Positions 8,858 through 17,242 are shown, numbered from the stretch's first letter. The stretch: 64,000 nucleotides of DNA from Geothrix sp. 21YS21S-2 (GCF_030846775.1 NZ_CP132910.1:4281001-4345000), one strand, 5' to 3'. Notes: generated by a model from the letters alone, not told the origin. A program made the numbers and translations.

Positions 8858-11056
8858 GTGTCTTCCGAACGAACGGTCCGCGGGGCCATGGACGGAGTCA
8901 TCTGCATGCCCTTCGGGACGAAATCCCTGGCCCTGGTGGCCGCCCTGGCGGCTTCGGCCCTGTTGACCCTCGGCGGCGGGCTGGCCGCGGCCTTCCACCT
9001 GTGGCGGTGGACGCCCTTCCTGGTGCTCGGGCTCCTCCTCAACGGGGCGGTGGCGGCGTTCCTGTGGAAGGCCATGGGCCTCCTGGCCGCCCGGTGTGCC
9101 GAGCTGGCCAAGGAGCGTGACGCCAGCCGGGACCAGGCCGCCCTCCTGCGCTTCGCGCTGGACGGCGGGGAGGACGGCATCCGCATCGTGGACGGAGCCG
9201 GCTCCGAGCGGGAGCGCAATCCCTCCTACGCCCGGATCTGGGGCCTCGACGGGGCGGATGGCAACGAGGAGGACATCATCCTGGCCCAGCTCCGGGACCC
9301 CGACGGCTACCTGGCCCGCGAGGCGGAACGGGTCAGCCTGGACGTCCTGGACCTCTGGGACGGGCGCGTGCTGGAGCGCCGCTCGCGGCCCTACCGCACC
9401 CCCGGCGGCGAGGAGCTCCGGGTCTGGCAGTACCGGGACATCACGTCCCGCGCCAACGCCGACCGGTTCGTCCACCGGCTCTCCCAGGCCGTGGAGCAGA
9501 GCCCGGTCTCCATCATCATCACCGACACCGCCGGGAGCATCGAGTTCGTGAACACGGAGTTCACCGCGCTCACCGGCTTCGCCCTGGACGAGGTCCTGGG
9601 GAAGACGCCGCGGATCCTCAAGTCCGGCCTGACTGGCGCCCAGACCTACCAGGAGCTGTGGAGCGCCATCACCCGGGGCGAGGTGTGGGCGGGCGAGTTC
9701 CAGAACCGCAAGAAGGACGGCGAGCTCTTCTGGGAGCGGGCCACCATCTCCCCCATGCGGGACGCCGACGGGGTGATCACCCACTTCCTGGGCATGAAGC
9801 AGGACATCTCCCGGCAGAAGACCCTCGAGCAGCAGCTGCGCCATTCCCAGAAGCTGGAGGCCGTGGGGCTCCTGGCGGGGGGCGTGGCCCACGACTTCAA
9901 CAACGTGCTGCAGGTGATCAACGGGTACGGCACCCTCATGCAGCTCGGGCAGGCCCCCGACGATCCCAACCGGGCCGCCCTCTCCGAGATCCTCAAGGCC
10001 GCTGAGCGGGCCGCGCAGCTCACCCACAGCCTGCTGGCCTTCAGCCGCAAGCAGGTGATGAACCCGAAGACCCTGGACCTCAACACCATCGTGGCCAACG
10101 TGGAGAAGCTCCTGCGCCGGATCATCGGCGCCGACGTGCGCCTGGAGGTCGCCAGGCACCCGGAGGCCCTCCCGGTCCACGTGGACCTGGGCCAGCTCGA
10201 GCAGGTGCTCCTGAACCTGGCCACCAACGCCCGGGACGCCATGCCCGCCGGCGGCACCCTGACCCTGGCCACCCGGCCCTTCCACCTGGACGAGGCCTTC
10301 CGCGCCGGCCGCGGCTTCGGCCGCGTGGGCGACTACGCGGAGCTGGAAGTGAGGGACTCCGGGGAGGGCATGGACGAGGACACCCTGAAGCGGATCTTCG
10401 ACCCCTTCTTCACGACCCGGGAGCTGGGCCGCGGCACCGGCCTGGGGCTGGCCACGGTGTTCGGCATCGTCAAGCAGCACAAGGGGTACATCCTCGTGGA
10501 AAGCGGCGCGGGGAAGGGCTCGGCCTTCCGGGTCCTGGTGCCCCTGGCCCCCGCGGCCCCGGCGGAACGGGAGGATCCGGAGGCCGGCGAAACCGGCGTC
10601 CGCGGCACGGAGACGATCCTCGTCGTCGAGGACGAGCCCCCGGTGCGCGCCATGGCCGAGCTCGTGCTGAGGAAGTACGGCTACGAGGTCCTGCTGGCCT
10701 GCGATGGCCAGGAGGCGGTGGACGTCTTCCGCGCGAACCCCGACGCCGTCGACTTCATCCTCATGGACATCATCATGCCCCGCAAGAGCGGCCGCCAGGC
10801 CTTCGAGGAGATCCGCCGGGAGCGCCCCGGCGTGAAGGTCCTCTTCATAAGCGGCTACACCGCCGACTTCATCCAGGGCCGCGGCGAGCTCGAGCCGGGC
10901 ATGGAGCTGATCATGAAGCCGGTGCAGCCCCTGGCTCTGCTGCGGAGGATCCGGGAGATCCTGGACCGGCCCCCATCGCCTCCAGCGTGCGCAGATCCGC
11001 GGGACCTCCCCGCTTCTCCAGCAGCGCCCGCACCGACTCCCGCTTCGCGGGGCTGA
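8858..11056 (+). CDS. Hybrid histidine kinase: TM - PAS - PAS - HisKA - HATPase - receiver
   Basis: A 732-aa membrane sensor. Two hydrophobic helices (LALVAALAASALLTLGGGLAA; TPFLVLGLLLNGAVAAFL) precede a first PAS-like region (FALDGGEDGIRIVDGAG) and a clear second PAS (SPVSIIITDTAGSIEFVNTE, ending in FLGMKQDISRQK). The HisKA phospho-acceptor lies in VGLLAGGVAHDFNNVLQVI. HATPase boxes are NLATNARDAM, DSGEGMD, DPFFTTRELGRGTGLGL. The receiver has EDE, LMDIIMP (phospho-Asp) and MKPVQP. GTG 8858 follows a GGGAAGGGAG stretch at long spacing; ATG 8888 is an alternative start. Its last 146 bases overlap the 3' end of a convergent gene. Target unknown. Confidence 0.88.
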   Translation: MSSERTVRGAMDGVICMPFGTKSLALVAALAASALLTLGGGLAAAFHLWRWTPFLVLGLLLNGAVAAFLWKAMGLLAARCAELAKERDASRDQAALLRFALDGGEDGIRIVDGAGSERERNPSYARIWGLDGADGNEEDIILAQLRDPDGYLAREAERVSLDVLDLWDGRVLERRSRPYRTPGGEELRVWQYRDITSRANADRFVHRLSQAVEQSPVSIIITDTAGSIEFVNTEFTALTGFALDEVLGKTPRILKSGLTGAQTYQELWSAITRGEVWAGEFQNRKKDGELFWERATISPMRDADGVITHFLGMKQDISRQKTLEQQLRHSQKLEAVGLLAGGVAHDFNNVLQVINGYGTLMQLGQAPDDPNRAALSEILKAAERAAQLTHSLLAFSRKQVMNPKTLDLNTIVANVEKLLRRIIGADVRLEVARHPEALPVHVDLGQLEQVLLNLATNARDAMPAGGTLTLATRPFHLDEAFRAGRGFGRVGDYAELEVRDSGEGMDEDTLKRIFDPFFTTRELGRGTGLGLATVFGIVKQHKGYILVESGAGKGSAFRVLVPLAPAAPAEREDPEAGETGVRGTETILVVEDEPPVRAMAELVLRKYGYEVLLACDGQEAVDVFRANPDAVDFILMDIIMPRKSGRQAFEEIRRERPGVKVLFISGYTADFIQGRGELEPGMELIMKPVQPLALLRRIREILDRPPSPPACADPRDLPASPAAPAPTPASRG

Positions 11057-11561
11057 GCCGCTGGCCCACCTCGCACTTGGCCGAGCTGCGCTCCACGGCC
11101 AGCTCCAGGACGGCCACGGCGCCCACGCTGCCCGCGTACATCGGGTCCTCCGCGGTGATGGGGCGGTAGCCGCCCTCGGGCTGGAGTTTCCGCATGAGGG
11201 CGTCCAGCACCGCGGCCTTGCGGGCGGGAGCCTCCACCTCCTTGAGGGTTCCGTGGAGGAGGACGGACGTGAAGTACTGGCTGGCGGGGCAGGCCCGCTC
11301 GGGATCGAAGGCGTAGGAGGGGATCTGGGAATACGCGTCCACCACCAGGAAGGTGGCCCTGCCCTGGTGGCGCAGGGCCTCCATCTTCTCGCCGGCGCGG
11401 GCGCCGTGGAAATAGACGTTGTCCCCCAGGCGCACGAAGTTCAGGGGCACCAGGAGAGGCGCGCCCTCGGCCGAAACCAGGCCCAGCACGCCCCACTCCG
11501 CCGCGTCCAGCACCTGGGCGACGGCTTCCGGATCCTTGAGTTCCTTCTCCTGACGGCGCAA
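10911..11561 (-). CDS. Pyridoxamine 5'-phosphate oxidase family (FMN-binding split barrel) protein
   Basis: A 216-aa protein of the PNPOx-like split-barrel family. Diagnostic parts are AEWGVLGLVSAEGAPLLVPLNFV, DNVYFHGARAGEKMEALR, ATFLVVDAYSQIPSYAF and YFTSVLLHGTLKEVE, as in nitroimidazole-resistance/flavin-reductase-like members. I place the start at TTG 11561 because AGGAAGGGAGG lies seven bases upstream; no ATG or GTG fits. The C-terminal about 48 residues, low-complexity after RTLEAMGAG, overlap the convergent hybrid kinase gene, which is unusual. FMN is the expected cofactor. The ferritin gene starts 137 bp away on the opposite strand, so the two are divergently transcribed. Confidence 0.8.
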   Translation of the reverse strand: MRRQEKELKDPEAVAQVLDAAEWGVLGLVSAEGAPLLVPLNFVRLGDNVYFHGARAGEKMEALRHQGRATFLVVDAYSQIPSYAFDPERACPASQYFTSVLLHGTLKEVEAPARKAAVLDALMRKLQPEGGYRPITAEDPMYAGSVGAVAVLELAVERSSAKCEVGQRLSPAKRESVRALLEKRGGPADLRTLEAMGAGPGSPGSSAAEPGAAPAS

Positions 11562-11697
11562 GCGGGCACCTCCCTTCCTGCGAGAATAATTGAATTTCCA
11601 CGGACCCAGATCACGGCACCTTTTCTCTGAATGGTTCATATATCGGTTTGGAGCGCGACGCCGCACCGGCGCCGCCCCTCCAACACCGGAGATCCCC

Positions 11698-12183
11698 ATG
11701 ATCAGCACCGCCACCCAGACCGCGTTGAACGCCCAGATCAACGCCGAGCAGTACACCTCGCAACTCTACCTCGCCATGAGCGCCCATCTCTCCGAGAAGA
11801 GCTTCAAGGGCTTCGCCCACTGGCTCCGGGTCCAGTCGGCCGAAGAGGCCACGCACGCGCTGAAGCTGGTGGATTTCATCCTGGACCGGTACGGCCGACT
11901 GGAACTGCGCACCATCAACCCGCCGCCCACCGGCTTCAACGGTCCCACCTCCATCTTCGAGATGGTGCTCGCCCACGAGAAGGACAACACCGCCAGCATC
12001 AGCAAGTGCTACGAGCTGGCCAAGGCCGAGGGCGACCACGCCACCGAGATCGCCCTGCAGTGGTTCGTCACCGAGCAGGTCAAGGAGGAGCTGGCCGTCA
12101 GCGAGCTGGTGGACCAGCTCCGCGCCATCGGGGAGCAGGGCGGGGCCATCTGGTACCTGGACCACAACCTCGCCAAGCGGTAG
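11698..12183 (+). CDS. ftnA: Bacterial non-haem ferritin
   Basis: A 161-aa four-helix ferritin that stores iron as ferric mineral in a 24-mer shell. Ferroxidase-site features are visible: EQYTSQLYLAMSAHLSEKSFKGFAHWL in helix A, SAEEATHALKLVDFILDRYGRLEL in helix B (E-x2-H), and FVTEQVKEELAVSELVDQL in helix D (EQ-x2-E). Length is as usual for FtnA (about 165). ATG 11698 follows GGAG; an upstream in-frame extension is not ferritin-like. A strong GC hairpin ends the transcript eight bases after the stop. The upstream gap holds AT-rich sequence (GGTTCATATATCGG) that may be its promoter; no clear Fur box was seen. Confidence 0.95.
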   Translation: MISTATQTALNAQINAEQYTSQLYLAMSAHLSEKSFKGFAHWLRVQSAEEATHALKLVDFILDRYGRLELRTINPPPTGFNGPTSIFEMVLAHEKDNTASISKCYELAKAEGDHATEIALQWFVTEQVKEELAVSELVDQLRAIGEQGGAIWYLDHNLAKR

Positions 12184-12190
12184 GAATCCT

Positions 12191-12216
12191 GGGGCCCGGG
12201 CGCGTGCCCGGGCCCC
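12191..12216 (+). terminator. Strong GC hairpin after ferritin gene
   Basis: Perfect 11-bp inverted repeat, arms GGGGCCCGGGC and GCCCGGGCCCC around GCGT, beginning eight bases after the ferritin stop. No T-run follows, so intrinsic termination is inferred from position and stem strength. Confidence 0.6.
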
Positions 12217-12255
12217 GGATCTGGTACAAAGGAACCACGTCCCCGCGAGGTTCCG

Positions 12256-13659
12256 ATGTTCCGCCACGAATCCTTTGACAGGAGCCTTTTCAACGCCGCC
12301 CCGGCCCGGCCCCTGGCCCTGGATCCCGGCTTCCGGCCCCTGGCCCTGGGGGTTCGCGCCTACCGGAGGGCCCTGGCGGCCCACGGCTCCCGGGAACGGG
12401 TGGTGCTGGGCCTGGAGCAGAACGCGGGATGGGCGGCGCGGCTGGAACTGGACGTCTTCCCCGGGGGCGCGGACGAGGACAGCCTGCGCTACGTGTCCTG
12501 GATGCTCAATGGCCTCCTGTGGGCCTGCGGGGGCTCCCGGGCGGCCGTGTCCGGGCCCCGGGCGCTGTGCGAGGCCATCGCGGAGGAATACGGGCCCCGG
12601 GGCCCCTGGGCCTTCGAGCGCGAGATCATGGGGCTGGCCTACAGCCAGCCCTTTTCCGTGGAGGTGATGGACGAGGTGCCCGTCCCCGCCCCCAGGCCCC
12701 TGGCGCTGGGCGGAAACCTGGAGGGCTGCCGCATCGGCTTCGACCTGGGCGCCAGTGACTACAAGGTGGCCGCGGTGCGGGACGGCGAGGTGGTCTTCAG
12801 CGCCGAGCTCCCCTGGAACCCCAAGGCCGAGGCCGACCCCGCCTACCACTACGCCCGCATCAACGAGGGCTTCCGCCTCGCCGCGAGCCACCTGCCGCGC
12901 CTGGACGCCATCGGGGGCTCCAGCGCGGGGATCCTGGTTGACAACCAGGTGAAGGTGGCCTCCCTCTTCCGCGCCGTGCCCCCGGGCCCCTTCGAGGCCC
13001 AGGTGCGGCCCCTCTTCCTGCGCCTGCGCGAGGAATGGGGCGTGCCCCTGGAGGTCATCAACGACGGCGACGTCACGGCCCTGGCCGGGGGGCTGTCCCT
13101 GGAGCGCAACGGCATCCTGGGCATCGCCCTGGGCTCCAGCGAGGCCGTGGGCTTCCTGGACAGGGCCGGCAGGATCACCGGCTGGCTCAACGAGCTGGCC
13201 TTCGGCTGCGTCGACGCCAATCCCAGGGCCGGCACCGACGACTGGTCCGGCGAACCCGGAGTGGGCGCGGCCTACTTCTCCCAGCAGGCCCTGGACCGCC
13301 TCGCGGGCCCCGCGGGCTTCGCGTTTCCGCCGGGGATGGCCCTGCCCGAGCGGCTCCGGGACGTGCAGGAGCGCCTGGCCCGGGGCGATTCCGCGGCCCG
13401 GGAGTTCTTCCTGACCATCGGCGCCTACCTGGGCTACACGCTGCCCTGGTACGCGGAGTTCTACGACCTGGAGCACGCCATGATCCTGGGCCGCGTCACC
13501 TCCGGCGAGGGCGGGGAGCTGATCCTGGCCCGGGCGCGGGAGGTGCTGGAGGCCGAGTTCCCGGACTTCGCCGCCCGGGTCCAGGTTTTCCTTCCCGACG
13601 AGAAGAGCCGGCGCGTGGGCCAGGCCGTGGCCGCCGCAAGCCTTCCCGCCCTTTCCTGA
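12256..13659 (+). CDS. ROK-like / glucokinase-type sugar kinase homologue
   Basis: A 467-aa protein. After about 155 residues of N-terminal extension it shows an actin-fold kinase core: IGFDLGASDYKVAAVRDGEVV (phosphate 1 loop, GxDxGxxxxK), VINDGDVTALAGG (catalytic-type Asp loop), and NGILGIALGSSEAVGFLDRAG (phosphate 2-like). ROK enzymes usually carry a Cys-rich zinc motif, which I do not see here, so assignment is to the wider ROK/hexokinase group. It sits seven bases before nagB, which suggests a role in amino-sugar phosphorylation, by inference. ATG 12256 is preceded by GAGG. It might also act as a binding protein if the divergent active-site residues are inactive. Confidence 0.65.
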   Translation: MFRHESFDRSLFNAAPARPLALDPGFRPLALGVRAYRRALAAHGSRERVVLGLEQNAGWAARLELDVFPGGADEDSLRYVSWMLNGLLWACGGSRAAVSGPRALCEAIAEEYGPRGPWAFEREIMGLAYSQPFSVEVMDEVPVPAPRPLALGGNLEGCRIGFDLGASDYKVAAVRDGEVVFSAELPWNPKAEADPAYHYARINEGFRLAASHLPRLDAIGGSSAGILVDNQVKVASLFRAVPPGPFEAQVRPLFLRLREEWGVPLEVINDGDVTALAGGLSLERNGILGIALGSSEAVGFLDRAGRITGWLNELAFGCVDANPRAGTDDWSGEPGVGAAYFSQQALDRLAGPAGFAFPPGMALPERLRDVQERLARGDSAAREFFLTIGAYLGYTLPWYAEFYDLEHAMILGRVTSGEGGELILARAREVLEAEFPDFAARVQVFLPDEKSRRVGQAVAAASLPALS

Positions 13660-13666
13660 GGTACCC

Positions 13667-14461
13667 ATGGAAGTCATCATCGCCCCCGACCGCCAGAAGG
13701 CCGCGCTCCTCGTGGCCCGCATCGTCGCCAAGGAACTCCGGGCCGACCCCCGCCTCGTCCTGGGCCTGGCCACGGGCCGCACCATGGAGCGGGCCTACGC
13801 CTGCCTCGTGGACCTCCACCGCAAGGAAGGCCTGGACTTCTCCGCCTGCTCCACCTTCAACCTCGACGAGTACATCGGCATCCCCGCGGACCATCCCTGC
13901 TCCTACCGCCGCTACATGGACGAGCACCTCTTCAACCAGGTGAACATCGCCCCGGACCGCACCCACCTCCCCGACGGCATGGCCCCCGACCTGGGCGCCG
14001 AGTGCCGGAACTACGAGGCGCGGATCAAGGCCGCCGGCGGCATCGCCCTCCAGCTCCTGGGCATCGGCAGCGACGGCCACATCGGCTTCAACGAGCCCCT
14101 CTCCGCCCTCCTCAGCCGCACCCGCGAGAAGGCCCTCACCCCCTCCACCCTGGAGCAGAACGCCCCCATGTTCGGCGGCGACCCCGCCGCCGTCCCCCGC
14201 CGCGCCATCACCATGGGCGTGGGCACCATCCTGGACTCCCGCCGCTGCCTGATGCTGGTGACGGGCGAATCCAAGGCCGCCATCCTCGCCCAGGCCGTGG
14301 AGGGCCCCATCACCTCCATGGTCACCGCATCCGCCCTGCAGCTCCACCCCCGCTGCCAGGTGGTGGTGGACGAGGAGGCCGCCGCCGAGCTCAAGGGCAT
14401 CGAATACTACCGCTGGATCTTCGAGAACGAGCCCGAGTGGGCGGAGTTCCGGGACGTGTAG
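13667..14461 (+). CDS. nagB: Glucosamine-6-phosphate deaminase
   Basis: A 264-aa NagB. It converts glucosamine-6-phosphate to fructose-6-phosphate and ammonia in the cytoplasm. Family markers: LGLATGRTMERAY (phosphate loop), TFNLDEYIGIPADHPCSYR, and the signature LLGIGSDGHIGFNEP containing the catalytic His; AITMGVGTILDSRR and ILAQAVEGPITSMVTASALQ follow. Length matches the E. coli enzyme (266). ATG 13667 has GAGGT upstream and lies seven bases after the kinase-like gene, making an amino-sugar operon likely. It is the last native gene before the tRNA-Arg integration site. Confidence 0.95.
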   Translation: MEVIIAPDRQKAALLVARIVAKELRADPRLVLGLATGRTMERAYACLVDLHRKEGLDFSACSTFNLDEYIGIPADHPCSYRRYMDEHLFNQVNIAPDRTHLPDGMAPDLGAECRNYEARIKAAGGIALQLLGIGSDGHIGFNEPLSALLSRTREKALTPSTLEQNAPMFGGDPAAVPRRAITMGVGTILDSRRCLMLVTGESKAAILAQAVEGPITSMVTASALQLHPRCQVVVDEEAAAELKGIEYYRWIFENEPEWAEFRDV

Positions 14462-14492
14462 CCCCAGGGTCGCCCGGGGGCGGGAATCAGGC

Positions 14493-14498
14493 TACAAT
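14493..14498 (+). promoter_or_regulatory. -10 box of tRNA-Arg (left copy)
   Basis: TACAAT lies 18 bases before the tRNA 5' end, within GGCTACAATGG. No convincing -35 is visible in the G-rich sequence upstream. This native-looking promoter exists only at the left copy; the right copy has no comparable box. Confidence 0.55.
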
Positions 14499-14515
14499 GG
14501 CCATCGGCTGTGAAA

Positions 14516-14595
14516 AGGTCCCGTAGCTCAGGGGATAGAGCGACCGCCTCCTAAGCGGTAGGTCGGCAGTTCAATTCTGCCCGGGACCACCAGCC
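14516..14595 (+). repeat. attL: left 80-bp direct repeat
   Basis: Identical to 36206-36285, covering the entire tRNA plus one base before and three after. The two flanks diverge at once (AAAA/GCGC before, ACGC/GCGT after). Because the repeat spans the whole tRNA, integration leaves two intact genes rather than one gene plus a 3' fragment. Confidence 0.93.
14517..14592 (+). tRNA. tRNA-Arg (anticodon CCT), left copy
   Basis: Cloverleaf: acceptor arms GGTCCCG and CGGGACC, D arm GCTC/GAGC, anticodon stem ACCGC/GCGGT with loop CTCCTAA (anticodon CCT), T arm GGCAG with loop TTCAATTC, then discriminator A and an encoded CCA. All stems pair. It is preceded by a TACAAT box and followed by a hairpin terminator inside the island. 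Confidence 0.97.
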
Positions 14596-14606
14596 ACGCA
14601 ACCGAG

Positions 14607-14639
14607 AAGCGCCCTAAAGCTCAATGATGGCGGGCGTTT
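14607..14639 (+). terminator. Hairpin terminator after left tRNA-Arg
   Basis: Arms AAGCGCCC and GGGCGTTT pair at seven of eight positions around a 17-base loop and end in T-rich sequence. It lies on the island side of attL, so the element appears to bring its own terminator for the tRNA. Confidence 0.5.
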
Positions 14640-14719
14640 CCGTTGCTATTCCCATTCTCTAAGATCGGACCACCCCGCAGGGTTGTTGGTGAGATTCCTC
14701 GCCGAAATCGTAGTGCGAG

Positions 14720-14748
14720 GTGCAATAGAGGTGCAATAGAGGTGCAAC
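14720..14748 (+). repeat. Three tandem GTGCAATAGAG repeats near attL
   Basis: The 11-bp unit GTGCAATAGAG occurs at 14720 and 14731 and begins a third time at 14742 (GTGCAAC). The same unit recurs inverted at 15022-15040 and again beside the right end at 36159-36176. Placement near both att sites and the short spacing suggest arm-type binding sites for the integrase or its directionality factor. The rest of 14596-15218 shows no supportable gene. Confidence 0.6.
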
Positions 14749-15021
14749 AGTATTATCGGATAAAACCACCGCCAGCATTAGCTTTCATTCGTCTTCGGTG
14801 TCAAAAAACTTTGCCTCGTGTAGAGCAGAGTATTCTCCTTTGATTCCTCATATGGAGATCTGGGAATGGAGGCGCCCGGTCGAGGTCAAATTCAGAGAAT
14901 CCGCCGCTTTCTCTCAATTTCTCAGTTTATGTGGACGGCGTTTCACTCGTGGCGGACCCTGTTGATAGTGGTCCAATGCCCGGGTAGTCGGCGCGCAATT
15001 TGGTTCTGCTGGGATTCTGGC

Positions 15022-15040
15022 TTGCACCTCTATTGCACCT
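15022..15040 (-). repeat. Inverted GTGCAATAGAG repeat pair
   Basis: Reverse complement reads AGGTGCAATAGAGGTGCAA, that is one full and one partial unit of the 11-bp repeat found at both island ends, here in opposite orientation. It is about 430 bp inside attL. Confidence 0.55.
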
Positions 15041-15218
15041 GCCGGTCCCTAGCCGTCCTGCCAAGGCGACATGGGAGAGGTTTACGTGACTCCAGGGTTG
15101 GTCGCCTGAATATCGCGGGGTGGTCCGTTTACGGAGTGGTTTTTTGCAGGAGCGACTCCCCTGGTTTGGCAGCACCCCCGGGCAAGATGCGTAGAATGGG
15201 GAGGAGCCGGAGAAACTC

Positions 15219-15491
15219 ATGCACTTGACCCTCGATGACTTTTCTCGCAACCCGCTCAAGTTTCTTCCTGCCGCCCTGAAGGGGGAAGAGGTCATCCTGG
15301 TTGTGGACGGTGAGGCGGTGGCACGACTGGAGCCCATTGAGAAGGCTCCTTCGGTCGAAGACCATCGTGAACGGCTTGCCACAATCCCAGATGACCGCCT
15401 TGGCAAGGGTAAGCCGCCCCTGCCCACTCTCATCAAGATGTCCGGCGAGGGTCCCTCCGCATCCGACATGATCCTGGAGGACCGACGCTAG
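15219..15491 (+). CDS. Phd/VapB-like antitoxin, apparently solitary
   Basis: A 90-aa protein. The first 45 residues follow the Phd/YefM pattern: FSRNPLKFLPAALKGEEVILVVDGEAVARLEPI, a short DNA-binding domain ending in the typical hydrophobic strand and AxLxP-like turn. The C-terminus (SASDMILEDRR) resembles the tails by which VapB-type antitoxins end. Such proteins bind operator DNA through the N-terminus and neutralise a toxin through the C-terminus. No toxin gene follows; the next 1.1 kb lacks a convincing gene. GGAG about 13 bases upstream (GGAGCCGGAGAAACTC) supports ATG 15219. It may stabilise the island or be a remnant. Confidence 0.6.
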   Translation: MHLTLDDFSRNPLKFLPAALKGEEVILVVDGEAVARLEPIEKAPSVEDHRERLATIPDDRLGKGKPPLPTLIKMSGEGPSASDMILEDRR

Positions 15492-15525
15492 CAGCCCCTC
15501 CCCGAAAGGGCGCCCCGGAGCTTTC

Positions 15526-15573
15526 AGGTAGAACACGTCCGTGCTTCATTAGGCGGAGCCGCAAGGCTGCGCC
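15526..15573 (+). repeat. Dispersed 29-bp repeat + hairpin, copy 1
   Basis: Conserved block 15526-15554 (AGGTAGAACACGTCC then GTGCTTCATTAGGC), 34 bases after the antitoxin stop. Its last GGC opens a hairpin: arms GGCGGAGCC and GGCTGCGCC around a GCAA tetraloop, one mismatch (15552-15573). Confidence 0.75.
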
Positions 15574-15770
15574 GCGCCCTGGTTCTGGGCAGCACCACCA
15601 AAGCCGATGGCTCGACCTCGGTTCAACTATGCATGCCGGTCCTGGCTGTTCAGGGAGAAGCCTGCACAGCATTCCGCTTCCCAGGTTGGGAACGAGAGCA
15701 CCAACCGGAATGCCTTGCTGGACAGAGCCATTCGCGCCTGTGCGTTTGAATGAACGAAAGCAAGGAATCT

Positions 15771-15846
15771 TGCACAGAATCATGCAATTTCGCGTGCACA
15801 AAATCTTGCAATTCTTCGTGCACGAAATCTGGCACGGAAATTTCCG
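15771..15846 (+). repeat. Three imperfect 24-bp tandem repeats (iteron-like)
   Basis: Units begin at 15771, 15795 and 15819, each starting TGCAC followed by (A/G)(A/G)AATC and TGCA or GGCA; copies 1 and 2 continue with ATT. The exact 24-bp spacing, close to two helical turns plus, resembles iterons or a multi-site operator. No gene clearly uses this region as coding sequence. Confidence 0.55.
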
Positions 15847-16631
15847 AAGAATTATGCCGCAACGGGGATGGTCTTAAATCCAGGAACGGACTGGACCCAT
15901 GAAGTTGGAACTCCATCAAGGAAAGGTGCAAGGAGTGGTGGGGTGGTCTTGCCGATTTGTCGCTAAATCCCTACAATTATCTATTCGCACCGCAACGAGG
16001 GATTCCTCCGTGCGCGGCACATTGCCTTCAACCGATTGAACTGCCATTAGCAAACGGGTTGAAGCACGCACCTAGGCGGGCGCTAGTTGGCGCCACCTAG
16101 GGCACAAATTTGCGAAACAAGCCCCAGCGCTGCGGTGCGGGGTCCTGACCGACCAGCAGCATGCTGGATTTTCGGCAGCCACGTCTGAGACGGCGCGGGG
16201 CGGTCCAGGTGACGCTGATGATGCCCACCTACCCGGAGTTGGTCCCTCTTCGCAGAGAGGCAACGGCACAGGCGGGAACCCCTCGGACGAGGAACTAGCT
16301 GAGTATCGACCAGGAGCAACGGTGAGCAACCGACCTTCCTAGTGTGGAGGGGCGAGAGTAGCCGAGGCGGTGGGGCGTGAAAGGAAAGTTGACCACCCGT
16401 GGACAGAGTCTGAATCGCTGGCTTGACTGGTGTGCCGGAGGTTTACATATTCCTATGTCAACTGAATTTCCCAATTTCCGTGACCTTCGAGTAGCTCGGA
16501 ATTTCGGCAAAGTTGGTGACCACTGGATGCGGTAACCCACCAGGGCGCGCATCCTCCAGAAATCCACGGCAGCATCGAACTGGTGGAGGGGTGTGGGAAG
16601 GGTGGTAGTCCTCAACCTTGGAGACCCCACT

Positions 16632-17096
16632 ATGCAAACACTTGCCGAACTTGAGACCCATGACATGCGTAAATCCGCAATCCATGAGTCCGGACACGCC
16701 CTCGTTGCGAGGCATTACGGCATCCCCGCTGAGCCACTCATCTTCCGAAACGCCGAGGTATCCGATCCGCTAGAGTTCAAGACCTGGCTCGGGACGACCA
16801 GGCTGAATGACACAAATATCTCGCCCTTGCGGAAACGCCGAGTGGGTCTTGCCGGTGTGGCGGCAGAATTTCTTGCAGGAACGCATACGGGCGAGTTGGA
16901 CCTTATGAGCTTCATCCAGGATTCCTATGGGGACAGCGTTGAAACCTCGGACGGATGGTCACGGACGGATTGGGAATCGGCTGAAGGGTGGACTGAAACC
17001 GACCTTCACGCCGTATTTATGATTCTTACCCGCAGGTGGGAGTGGCTCCTTTTAGAAGTGAACTCGCTCATCGCCTACCCTGACAGCGATGGTTGA
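16632..17096 (+). CDS. Small HExxH metalloprotease-like protein (M41-like)
   Basis: A 154-aa protein with AIHESGHALVARHYG (residues 17-31), the HExxH zinc-protease helix in the form seen in FtsH-type M41 peptidases (HEAGHA). A second helix, VGLAGVAAEFLAGTHTGELD, matches the M41 segment that follows the active site and supplies the third ligand (E or D). No AAA+ domain or membrane helix is present, so it is a stand-alone peptidase-like domain. ATG 16632 has TTGGAGA upstream, chosen over an earlier in-frame start. Function in the island is unknown; it may cleave a regulator. Copy 2 of the 29-bp repeat lies 102 bases after the stop. Confidence 0.6.
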   Translation: MQTLAELETHDMRKSAIHESGHALVARHYGIPAEPLIFRNAEVSDPLEFKTWLGTTRLNDTNISPLRKRRVGLAGVAAEFLAGTHTGELDLMSFIQDSYGDSVETSDGWSRTDWESAEGWTETDLHAVFMILTRRWEWLLLEVNSLIAYPDSDG

Positions 17097-17198
17097 ATGC
17101 TGGTGAAACTGGCATTCGTCAGGAAGGACAGGCGCCCGCCAACGCACGAAGAGCGGTGTCTGCGCCCCACGCCTTGATCCATACCCCGGCGACCTTCC

Positions 17199-17242
17199 AG
17201 GTAGAACACGTCCTTGCTTCATTAGGCACCGGGACCGGAGCC
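17199..17242 (+). repeat. Dispersed 29-bp repeat + hairpin, copy 2
   Basis: Conserved block 17199-17227, differing from copy 1 at one base (T for G before TGCTTCATTAGGC). Hairpin 17225-17242: arms GGCACC and GGAGCC around GGGACC, one A-A mismatch. Confidence 0.75.

Larger units (their letters stand above)
15492..16631. other. 1.1-kb stretch without a supportable gene
   Basis: It contains copy 1 of the dispersed 29-bp repeat with its hairpin (15526-15573) and three 24-bp tandem repeats (15771-15846). The remainder, about 15900-16600, has several short open frames on both strands but none with a ribosome site and recognisable protein. Confidence 0.5.

Noticed and set aside
14720-15846. CRISPR array
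   Set aside because: The 11-bp and 24-bp repeats are directly tandem without spacers of constant size, and no cas gene is present.
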